A stretch of 64,000 nucleotides of DNA, from positions 64,147 to 128,146 of the forward strand of contig MNCI01029492.1 in NCBI GenBank assembly GCA_015680685.1, in the 5' to 3' direction. The notes under the pieces were generated by a model, which saw only the letters and a program-made list of their open reading frames with translations, was not told the origin of the DNA and searched no databases. This document shows positions 21,682 to 31,099 of this stretch, piece by piece. This stretch comes from Gnetum montanum (lineage: Eukaryota; Streptophyta; Gnetopsida; Gnetales; Gnetaceae). The translations under genes were made by a program, and so were the position numbers. The first letter of the stretch is position 1; each line of letters starts with the position of its first letter.

Positions 21682-22382
21682 CTCTCCTCCCGTATTAGTC
21701 GCAAGACATAAAAACATAAAAGCTATAAAAATCATATTCCTCAAGCTTACTTAATCATACAATCGTGACATACAAGAAAGTTTGGGAAGACAACGATCAA
21801 CCAACCCATCCTTGTTCCACAAAGGCACATAGGCACTTAGTCCTTGGAATTTGACCGGATCATGCGTGAAACACTTATATTCATATGGTTGAGCGTAGGG
21901 GTACTTCACCCCTCATCACTAAGTTAGCTAGGTTAAATAGCAATTAATTAAGTACATAAGTACGACTACTTTGAGCATGTGCATGACACTTGGTAATCCC
22001 AACAACGTTTAACATTTGGTAACCCAACAACATTATATGTGTTTAGGATGTGTATAAAAAGTGGGACTAGATAGTTATGTTAGGAATAGTTAGAGATTAA
22101 TTAGTTAGATTAAATTAGCCATTAAAAATTACTTCATTCCTTTATTTTAAGCACAAAGAACATACAACATAAAAATGATAAAACTTAAATGCCTCAGTTG
22201 TGCTAACCATACCCTTGCATTTCACAACTATAATTGAGAAGATAATGATTGTAATGATTAGACTTTACTTCCTAGAACTAGTGTGCTTGAAGACTTAAGG
22301 TTTACAAAATTCGACTGGATCATGTGTGAATGCTCGTGATTTGTATGATTGAGCATAGGGGCATTTGTCTCTCATCATAATG

Positions 22383-22784
22383 CAATGGTTTTGCAACATC
22401 TCATTTCTAGATTGGATGCATTGCAATAATTAAAATTTTTACTTACATCCATTGAGATTATCGAATTAGTTTTAGAATTCATTTTTCAAAATTACAACTT
22501 AATGTTAAATTGTAGAATCGAGTTTATGACCTAGGGTTATGAGGCTAAAACCCTTGCTACTAGGCTAACATCTGATTGTTATAAAATAACATTATACCAA
22601 ATCAACATATTATTTAAAATTAATGTTTCACATAACATGATTTTAATTTGTAGTTCTTTCATGTACAATGTTTCAATAACACCACCTGTACATGAAACAT
22701 AAGTAATACCTTTTGATCCCCATATACAAAATTAGGCAACAAAGCATAATCTTTAAAAAAGTCCTTAATGTAATAGTACTAATC
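22383..22784. other. Intergenic flank between elements A and H
   Basis: AT-rich, no supported gene. Its first 50 bases (ATGGTTTTGCAACAT, TTGGATGCATTGCA) resemble the left flank of A at 5388-5455. Confidence 0.5.
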
Positions 22785-23302
22785 TGGTGAAGCATTTTTT
22801 GGCACCATCCTTGAGTTCAAGATTAGCCAAATGATCCAAAGTGAACCCAAGATGAACTACACCTGAATAGTTACAACACCTACACTCACAGCATAAGCAT
22901 ACATCACCTGTTAGTGCATGGGTTATGAGTCTCTTGGATATGCTACATGAAAACATATAAGTGACATGATCAAACTAACACATACACAAGTAAGACTACA
23001 ACAAACACACATATTAATAATAGACATCATTATCCTATAAGAGATAAGGCATGTTCCTACTTTAACATATCTAGCCCTAAGCCTCACTCTTGAAGAGAAG
23101 AACGGTGGCCTAAGCATCAAAGCAAAGGCTCCTCCACAAGCCTAAATATTCTTATGATGAAGTACACAAAGGAATTAGGGCCAATGTAGTTCTTTAGTGA
23201 TAGTTGCGATAGCATAGAACCTGTGAGAATCTCCACACTCCTATAGCTCCCTTTGCAAAGGAAAACAACATTCAATCCACTAATAAGGCATGTTTTCCTA
23301 CA
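22785..23302 (-). mobile_element. 3' LTR of element H
   Basis: 518 bp, minus-strand TGTAGGAAAACATGCC to GCTTCACCA. Matches 25777-26261 throughout, including the shared block CAGCATAAGCATACATCACC and the block around CCTATAAGAGATAAG. Confidence 0.75.
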
Positions 23303-23315
23303 CTCTCCCCTACTT
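23303..23315 (-). other. Polypurine tract of element H
   Basis: Minus strand AGTAGGGGAGAGT directly before the TG of the 3' LTR; different from the ATGGGGGTA tract of the A/B/C/F/X group. Confidence 0.6.
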
Positions 23316-23929
23316 GAAAGAAGCAACGTCCTTAGAGCTTAAGTCTTTTTCTATACATATCTTCAAATAGCTAGGGTCATTTACCCTAAAAGCACAAGTG
23401 TTGAACTCAACATCCAATTGAGGTTTAGAGATGCCCACACAACCTAGGTTAAGGAATAAAAGGCTTGCCTTTTTTCATGCAAATTGTACCAATCTTTCTA
23501 CCTTGAGTGGGACTTACTTCACATGTGAATATTTCCTACACTTGTAGTGATAAAAAGGTATAGTTTTCTAAAGGCCCTCATTTCTTTGTCCAAATCCAAC
23601 ACTTCCTTCTCAAAAATGCATTCTCAATACTATGTTTCCTGCTCGAAGACATAGTCACAATCTTGTGCTTCTTGCTTAAAGGCACAATCCAATCTAATTC
23701 TTCCTACTCAAAGGCACCTTCTCACCACTACACTTCCTACTTAAAGATGTAGCCAATAATCCAGTGCTTCCTACTCCAAGATACCTTTTTTCCACCACAC
23801 TTCCTTCTTGAAGACATAGCAAAAATCATGTGCTTCCTATAAAACCCTATGCTTCCTACTCAAAGATGCAATCAAGAACATATACCACCTAGCCAAGATT
23901 TTCATTAAGAATATGCACTCCACTACTAA

Positions 23930-25560
23930 CATGTATGTGTGCACCTATTCTCTTTTTTTTCTCTCTATCTAGAATCAATTCATGAAGGAGGTGGTCGCAC
24001 GAGGTTGACCACGCTTCGCTCCTTTTGGTACTCACTACATTGCCTAACTAGTTTCACCACCATGTGATAAGGTGACCAGACTCTCATGGATCCATTAAAA
24101 GGAGTTTAGAAATTCCATATCCTACTCTTGTTCATCTCCATTCAAGATCATCAATGGATCATGGGGTTGATTCTCAATTGCATTCAACCTACGATTCTCA
24201 TCTAGTCTATTGCCACCACCTCTTGCTTGAAGGTTTTGAGACTATTCTTAAGCATAATGCACTCCACCACAAATGTAGCATTTCAAGTTTGGATGTCTCA
24301 AAGGATATTGAGAGAGCCCACCAAAATATGATTGTTTTTTCCACAGCCCTTGCTATTTGTGGGAAGCTTGATGTTTTCCATGCCCCTAGGATGAGTTTTG
24401 TTTACTTGGGACTTGCTTAAAATAAAAGCCTCTGGATTTACCTGAATATGCATGTTCATCACCTCTTTAAGGTTTATTACTTTCTTTATTGCTCTTGAAT
24501 GGCTATTCCACTACATCCTTATCCTTCTTTTCCGTCTTGTAATTAGACAAAGTGGCAGCAACTTAGATGGTCTCCTTGAACCTTGTGAGTTTACATGTTT
24601 TAAGCTCATGTTGGATCCATGGTTTGAGGCAACTGGGAAATAGTCTATACTTGGTGTCCTCATTGATTTTCAAGATTTGTATGATGATATTTTGGTATTC
24701 TCGAATATAATTCTCTAGAGTTCTTGTGTGCTGAATCTTCTTTAGCCTCGCCTAGGCTTTGTTAACAAAAATGCCTAGTTAAAAGTTATCTATCAATGCT
24801 TCCTTAAATTAGTCCCATGTTCTAATTGATCTACATGTTCCAACTTTTTCTTTTTGAAGCACACCAAACCACCAAGCCTTTGCTATTCCACCAAAGAATC
24901 AGATAGTAATACGAGCTTGTCTTTTAGTGGCATATTCATACATCTCTAGAAACTCTTTTGTTTTCAATAGAATAGTATTTATCATAGTATTGTCCTTGTC
25001 GCCCTCATAGATTTTTGGTTCCGTAAGCTTGGAACTTGGAAATTGATCGACTTGGCCTTGATGCAAGTGCCCTTACTCGTACAGTCAACTGATCTTTCAC
25101 AACCCTAATCTCCTCATCTAATTTCTTTTCTAAGGGCTCAATCTTATTTTGTTGGCTTTCATACAAAGCTCGTTGAGTTTCCAGCAATGATCATGGCTCC
25201 TAATTTTCATCCTAGAGCTCTTACTTAACAAGTTGGAGATCATCAATAACATCCCCAATTTGCTCCATTTGGTTCCTCAACACAAAGTTTTGAATTAAGA
25301 AAGTTTGTGTTTTGTGCTTAAGCCCAACTTTGGAAGGAAAAGAACTTCCATTGGATCCACTAACTATTGGATCATGCAAGCTTTTTCAATTGCAAGTAGA
25401 CTATGCATGATGATGTTATCTACTTGCAATAAATGCCTCCACAATTTTTGCATCTTTTTAGGGGATTCATCAATATCCCTCTCATGAGCCATCTCAACAT
25501 TCTCATTGTCGTGTACATCCTCGTACACATCTACATCATTGTGCACCCCCTTGTGCATAT
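23930..25560 (-). pseudogene. gag: gag relic of element H
   Basis: Minus-strand reading with several stops shows a Retrotrans_gag pattern: FGGIAKAWWFGVLQKEKVGT (near 24860), NFLGIFVNKA-like segment, ENYIREYQNIIIQI, a PWIQHELKTCKLTRFKETI segment (near 24590) and a zinc-knuckle-like CYICGGVHYA (near 24260) whose last Cys is not evident. Upstream, 25005-25187 reads a short coiled-coil (QQNKIEPLEKKLDEEIRVVK). This is ordinary Ty3/gypsy Gag and unlike the Gag of the A group. Confidence 0.6.
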
Positions 25561-25776
25561 GATTGCCTCAACTACCATCCCCCCACTAATTCATAATGAG
25601 GATTAGGACCATGAGTGTTGTCAAGATTTTGACTCCATTTGCTCTTCTTTTTGTGTGCCATGGTATCACATAAGTTACAAATAATGAATCATCATCACGA
25701 ACCATGTACCCGGAATCACCACTAGCCTTGAACCGCAAACCACGGCTCCTCATGAAATCATGGCATGGTACTACTT

Positions 25777-26261
25777 TGGTGAAGCACCGTTTCACATCAC
25801 CCTTGAGTCCAAGATTAGCTGGATGACCCAAAGCGGACCCAAAATGGACTACACATCAATAGTCACATCACCTGCACTCACAGCATAAGCATACATCACC
25901 TATTAGAGCATGAGTTAGGAACATATCGAGTATGGCACATAAAAAACATATGAGTTACATGACCAACCAACAGACACAAGGAAGACCATAGCAAGTACAC
26001 CCATCCACAAGAGACACCATTATCCTATAAGAGCCAAGACATGTTTCTACTTTAACGTATCTAGCTCTAAGTCTCGCCACAGTGGCCCCTACATCGAAGG
26101 CAAGGCTTTTCTACAAGCCAACATATCCTTGTGATGAAGTACCAATGTAGTTTTGTAGTGATGGTTGTAATAGCATGAAACCTATAAGGATCTCTACATT
26201 TCTTCCCACCCATTATAGAGGGAACAACCTTCCATCCACCAGTAAAACATGTTTTCTTACA
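25777..26261 (-). mobile_element. 5' LTR of element H
   Basis: 485 bp, minus-strand TGTAAGAAAACATG to GCTTCACCA. The following internal sequence starts AAGTAGTACCATGCC; I could not assign it to a tRNA, so the PBS is unresolved. Confidence 0.7.
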
Positions 26262-26529
26262 CTCAAGTTAACATTATTTTTAGCAATGTACCTAGGGGAA
26301 AACCCACACTTCTTTTGATTTCCGAAATTCCTAATTATTGTATGATCTCCGGAGATTCCTCATCATTGTGGGTGCACCACTAGTTGACAGCCAAAGCATT
26401 TCTCCTCCTGTGTCAATTTCATGTGTTAGGTTTCTTGGCAAGATCGCCGTCAACAGGTGAGATTTAAGTGAACCCTATGTCGGTTGTTAAACTGTCTTCT
26501 TATTCTTCTTACGAACCAAACGCTGCAAG
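26262..26529 (+). other. Upstream region of purine permease relic, possible first exon
   Basis: 268 bp between element H and the permease homology. It contains a plausible splice donor, CAACAG followed by GTGAGA near 26456, and short open stretches in two frames, but no ATG in frame with the permease. PUP genes often have a short first exon; whether this is one cannot be decided from sequence alone. Confidence 0.3.
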
Positions 26530-27583
26530 AAACATGAAAATCAACAATATTTGTTGGAGCATGGTAGAAAATTCGCGGAGAAGTATTGGGTTCTGAACAC
26601 TATAGCGCTAATTGCGGGGCAATCCGCTGCAACTTTGCTGAGCAGATACTACTTTGATAAGGGTAGAAACAGCCGGTGGCTTTCCACACTTCTGCAAGTT
26701 GTGGGTTGGCCCATATTCCGGCTTCCCCTGTTTTGGCGAGAAACAGGGGAGATTACCCCTCTTTCATGGCATCTGCTCGTGATTTATATCGTGCTTGGGG
26801 TTGTTCTTGCAGGAGATTATCTTCTCTATTCGTGGGGCGTATCATATGTTCCTGCTTCAACTTATTCTCTCATCTGCTCCAGTCACCTCGCCTTCAATGT
26901 TATCTTCTCATTTTTCCTGAACAAGCAGAGAATTACGTTTTACATCCTGAACTCTGTTGTGATTCTGACTTTTGCCGCAGTTCTGTTGGGGATTTACAGC
27001 AATGGAGATAGGCCTCAGGGGGTCACTAATGTGCAGTATTTTGTGGGGTTTTTCTGCACTTTGGCTGCCTCTGCTTTGTATGGCCTTCTGTTGCCGTTGA
27101 TGCAGCTTACTTTCCAGAAAGTGCTGAAAAAGGAGTCTTTTGCTGTCTGGAGATGAATATTTATACCTCGACTGTTGCTAGTGCTATATGTGTTGTTGGG
27201 CTGTTTGCCAGTGGAGAATTCAGGGATGTGGGTAAGGAAGCTGGGAATTTTACAAATGGGAAGTTGGCTTACTGGATGACTTTGATCTGATCTACAATTG
27301 GATAGCAGGTGGCTTCTATGGGTGTTATTGGTCTGATTTTTCGGTGTCTTCTTTGTTCTCCAATGTGGTCAGCACTCTCGCTTTGCCTGTGGTCCCTATT
27401 TTGTCCGTGGGATTCTTCCATGACAAGGTGACTGCTATCAAGGTGATTTCCTTGTTGCTTAGCATAGCATATGGGGATTTGTCTCTTATGTTCATGGAGG
27501 ATATAAGGAATCAGAAACTCTGGACTCTGGGAGGGTGCAGTCAGAGCAGCATAATGAATCTGTGCTGTGAGAATGATCACTGA
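26530..27583 (+). pseudogene. Purine permease (PUP family) pseudogene
   Basis: The only host gene seen. PUPs (drug/metabolite transporter superfamily) are 10-helix plant membrane carriers for adenine, cytokinins and some alkaloids. Family landmarks in order: LLSRYYFDKG-RWLSTLLQVVGWP, GDYLLYSWGVSYVPASTYSL, SHLAFNVIFSFFLNKQ, GIYSNGDRP, FVGFFCTLAASALYGLLLPL, then LEMNIYTSTVASAICVVGLF, GEFRDVGKEA, SSLFSNVVSTLALPVVPIL and FFHDKVTAIKVISLLLS. Lesions: a 1-bp loss near 27146 that ends the first frame at TGA 27154-27156, in-frame TGA 27288-27290 and TAG 27303-27305, and another 1-bp loss near 27338. No ATG in frame at the start. Total span fits a typical 350-residue member. Confidence 0.88.
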
Positions 27584-28249
27584 GGTAATTATGTGTGTTC
27601 TATATGGTTATATACGGATGAGATTGATTTTTTAAATATCTGGGTCATGACAATGATCCTGTTTATTCACAATTGCATTTAACCCATTGTTAAAGCACAC
27701 AGCACATAGTGATTTTTAAATGTCTTAACCCATTTTTTATTATTGTAATTCCTCTAGTAATTAATATTTTGAATATGGTTTGATAAATGCTTTGTCAATT
27801 CTTGTTAGTCTATTTGGCTATTTGATTATAACATTTACTAGTGATAATGGTTTGGAGTATACTTTCTATTAATGTTGAATACAGTAAAAAATTTAAGATG
27901 ACTATAAGAATGAGATTTTCCAAAGAAGACTTGTGCAAACGAGTTATAATGGGTTACAATTTTAAGATATGCATTACCCAGTCTAAAGATTTTTATTTTT
28001 TATTTTTAATTTCTAGTTACTACTTCATTTGATTACTTTCTTTATAACTAATAGTCGTCAAAAAATATTTAATATGATAAGTAAAAACAACAGTTATCAG
28101 AATACTTCATGTATATCTTTTATTCAGTTATTTTTAGCAAGTATATTACTTATTCAAATTGTTAATTTAAAGTCATCGCCTTGCAAAATACTACCTATCT
28201 AGTGGTTACAACATGTGATTTTGCAAGTATATTACTTTGGAAACTGGTA
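27584..28249. other. AT-rich intergenic DNA
   Basis: Downstream of the permease relic to LTR E. No ORF, RNA gene or repeat of the local families recognised. Confidence 0.5.
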
Positions 28250-29092
28250 TGATGAATCATCAGTTGGCTATGTTAATGGGCATACATTGATGCATCCTAT
28301 CAACACATGTGTTGATGCATCAACCCAACATCTTTGCTTGCCTATAAATATGCATCCATCGCATATGGAGCACCTTTAGGTCATTTTGTAGCTAGACTTT
28401 TGCAATTTCATTTCGTGATCTTAGGAAATAATCAATGAGTGCCCATAGTGTGAATTTGAGTCTATTGTACAACATCTTATTGGGGTGGCATTGTACCTAG
28501 ACACATTCAATGAGCAACAATAAAATCGAGATTGATTTATATTCATTACAACACTTTGACTTAGAATAGATTTACTTTTCATGTAATTTACTTTCCATGT
28601 ACTTAGTTAATATTTACATTTCCTTGCATGTTAATCAATTTGTGAAATAAGCATGACTAGTTTTTAGCATAAACACATATTTGCTTGGTAATCCTAGCAA
28701 TGTTATTGCTTGGTTTGCCTAGTAGCATAATGCTTGGTAATCCCAATAGTGGATACGTGGGTTCATGATGTCTACAGTAAGCTAGGAATGGACACTCATC
28801 ACCCTTAAACTAGTTTAGAATTTATCTCCCTATTGTTAATTAGTTTAAATAATTTCTATATTATCATTTAAATTAGCTTAAGGCCGCAACAACATCAACT
28901 ATCATATGCCTTATTTTTGACTAAACCATACAAGACAAAGCTACCACTAGTCCAAGTGGAAAGACAATGTCTTATGATCAACACTTAATAATCTAAATGC
29001 CACAACTAGTCCCATCTACAGAATTTGACCGGATCATCTATGAACACTTGTCATTCATATGGTTGGGTGTAGGGGATACTCATCACTCATCA
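28250..29092 (+). mobile_element. LTR E (solo or junction LTR, F-like)
   Basis: 843 bp, TGATGAATCATCAG to CACTCATCA. U3 has ATCAACACATG/TTGATGCATC words as in F-type LTRs, TATA-like CCTATAAATATGC near 28342, polyadenylation-like AATAAAATCGAG near 28520. No PBS follows; instead truncated LTR D begins at once. Flanking five-mers (TGGTA, AAGGC) do not match. Confidence 0.65.
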
Positions 29093-30878
29093 AAGGCTAA
29101 CGCGATGTTTTATTGAGAAATGCCAACAAAGCTCTTGTATAGGGATTGATAAATAATGGAAATCATAGTCAATTGGTTACAACTTCATAGCCTTTGCTTC
29201 AAATTTGCAAATGTGATATCTTGGTATTGATAAAAGTCTATAAATATGCATGTTGGGATATCAAAAAGGTTGTAGCTTTAGTCTATAGTAGGTAGAATTG
29301 TTAGTTTGATGTCCAATTTCTTGTAATAGTCAACAAGTGCTTACAACATGTGATTGAGTCAATTATCCAAAGTTTTTATTCGAGTGGTTATGCTTAGATG
29401 TACTCAGGAATAGTAATAAAGATTAGGATTGATTCCTTCACATTATAGCATTTTGATGTATATTAAATTTATTTTATTGCATTCATTTTCGTATTTTTAT
29501 CTACTACTTTCTTAACATAGCATTTACATTTTCATGCATGTTAGTCATTGGTGAAATGAGTATGATGAATCTTAAGTATTAAAGGTGTCTCAACTAAGTA
29601 ATCCTAGTAGTTAATGCACCTATCCAAGAACATGACAAAGGATCATGGAATATACACTTATCACCATAGGCTAGATTAGGATTTTCTTTTGATGAGCAGC
29701 AAGATACCCCTACACCCAACCATACAAATCATAAGTGCTCCTGCACAATCCAATCAAATTCTATGGATGGGACTAGTTGTGCATCTAAATCATTATGTTT
29801 TGATTGCAATTCGTTGTCTTCCCACTTGGATTAGTGGTAGCTTTGTTAGATACAGTTTAGTCCAAAGTGAGGCATATGACGTTGTCTAATTCTATGTTGC
29901 TCCTAATGATGATAAAGAGAAAAATTAACTAAGCTAATGAACAATTGAAAATAAGATCTAAACTAGCCTATGTGTGATGAGTATCCATCCCCAATCATCC
30001 ATACATGCCTTGGACTTCATATAACTACTGTTAGGATTGCCAAGTGTACATCATTGGGTGTGCCAAATGATACATTGTTGGATTACCAAGTACTTGCACT
30101 TAAGCACTTGTGATTAAGTTGTACTAATTCCACTTAATAAATAGCAATAAATGAAAACATTGACTAAAGAAAATAGTAAATAATTAAACAATTAAATAAT
30201 TAAAGTAATAATAAATCTAAGTGAATGCGACAATGATGGAAGTAGTTTCGATCTTTATTTCCAATCATGTAATGTGTCCAAGTACGTCACACTCAAACAA
30301 AGGTGTCATACGATTATAAACATCACATTGTAGGCATGCGCTAGGAATAAAAAAACTTGAATTTAGAAATCCAAGAAAGACTATCAAAAACTAAGAACTA
30401 AATTATGTCCCAAATGTGCACCTAAGTATTGTATTTATAAGCTAGCATGGAAGAGACAATATCAAATATCTGACATTGCTTCTTGGGACCCGATATCATG
30501 TATCCAATATTGGAGCCTTGATATTGGGTATCTGATATCAAGGTTGACACAATGATGACTCATCAACTTTATATGATTAATTAACTAGATTATCAAATAT
30601 AATTTCTTTGCTAATATAGAATTAGAGATATGGGTCGTACAACATCAATGATCCAACACCCCTCCCCTTCCCCCATACAACATCAGTGATCATACATCTT
30701 AGTTATGTTTAACTATACATTGTAAAATTACTATGAACATGAATGGAAAGACAGTGACCCACAATTGATCCATGTTACTACTAGATATTCAACCTATCCC
30801 TTTCATAGATTATAACATGGTCTACCATGACACTTGTAGATTCTATGATTGGATGTTAGGCATACTAGCCACTCATCA
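29093..30878 (+). mobile_element. 5' LTR of element D (truncated, split by solo LTR K)
   Basis: Pieces 29093-29689 and 30571-30878 (905 bp) are colinear with the 3' LTR. TATA-like TCTATAAATATGCATG near 29250; polyadenylation-like AATAAAGATTAGG near 29421. Ends CCACTCATCA. Downstream TTGCTACCATTGCTAAGGA (30880-30898) is a decayed PBS of the tRNA-Asp type. Confidence 0.7.
29690..30565 (-). mobile_element. Solo LTR K
   Basis: 876 bp; on the plus strand TGATGAGCAG to GACTCATCA, that is, an inverted LTR of the A-like type with U3 words GATATC/CCAATATC (30470-30540) and an inverted TATA box near 30431. Flanks TCTTT (29685-29689) and ACTTT (30566-30570). The 3' LTR of D shows the empty site near 37075-37100. 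Confidence 0.75.
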
Positions 30879-31099
30879 TTTGCTACCATTGCTAAGGAAG
30901 ACATTAGATGTTTAGAGTAGTTATGATTATATATAATTGCTATAGTGATTAATAGTAATTTATCTTTCTTGTGTTACAATTATATTATTGAGGACACATA
31001 CTATCAGTTGTTAATATGACTTCCATTTAAATGTTTAATTATTCAAAGTTAGCTATAAATAATTAAGATACAACTTAATTTTTGTGGATCTAGAAACAT

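Larger units (their letters stand above)
21156..21918 (+). mobile_element. Solo LTR I with assembly gap
   Basis: Starts TGATGAGAGTGG and ends CCCTCATCA, flanked by CTAAG on both sides, with no internal region. U3 has a tandem array (feature at 21170-21305). TATA-like CCTATAAATACAATG lies near 21330 and a GAAGAAGAA-rich leader at 21362-21420. 203 unknown bases (21479-21681) fall in the middle, so the true length is uncertain. Confidence 0.8.
5456..22377 (+). mobile_element. Element A: gypsy LTR retrotransposon with pol
   Basis: Degenerate Ty3/gypsy element of about 9.7 kb once nested DNA is removed. Order: 5' LTR 5456-6294, PBS, gag, protease, RT-RNase H, integrase, spacer, 3' LTR 20754-22377. 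Target duplication CAATG (5451-5455) and TAATG (22378-22382) differ by one C/T. Element X interrupts its post-pol spacer, and solo LTR I interrupts its 3' LTR. RT motifs and the tRNA-Asp-like PBS suggest the Athila/Tat branch. It is the only pol-bearing member in the window, and it lacks ORF2: sequence jumps from the ORF2 start (20415) to the ORF2 end within about 75 bp. Confidence 0.8.
20754..22377 (+). mobile_element. 3' LTR of element A (split by solo LTR I)
   Basis: Two pieces, 20754-21155 and 21924-22377, together 856 bp and colinear with the 5' LTR at 5456-6294. U3 carries the same GATATT/ATATCC words, TATA-like CCTATAAATATAG near 20851. It ends CTCTCATCA and is followed by TAATG. Confidence 0.8.
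22785..26261 (-). mobile_element. Element H: gypsy-type LTR retrotransposon fragment, gag only
   Basis: Minus-strand element of another family. 5' LTR 25777-26261 and 3' LTR 22785-23302 share clear homology. The PPT (minus AAGTAGGGGAGAG) directly precedes the 3' LTR start TGTAGGAAAACATG. The internal 2.5 kb has a gag relic only; no RT or integrase is visible. No matching target duplication was found (left TAATC, right CTCAA), so an end may have been rearranged. It lies just upstream of the purine permease relic. Confidence 0.7.

Noticed and set aside
21367-21754. Frames across 21367-21754
   Set aside because: They run through 203 undetermined bases and cannot be interpreted.
26676-27011. 111-codon overlapping frame as a second gene
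   Set aside because: It is the +1 shadow of the permease relic; the permease frame carries the family landmarks.
26551-27156. Functional short purine permease
   Set aside because: No ATG at its start, and clear permease homology continues in other frames after 27146, so the end is a frameshift.
27269-27580. 103-codon minus-strand frame
   Set aside because: Antisense shadow of the C-terminal permease relic, no motif of its own.
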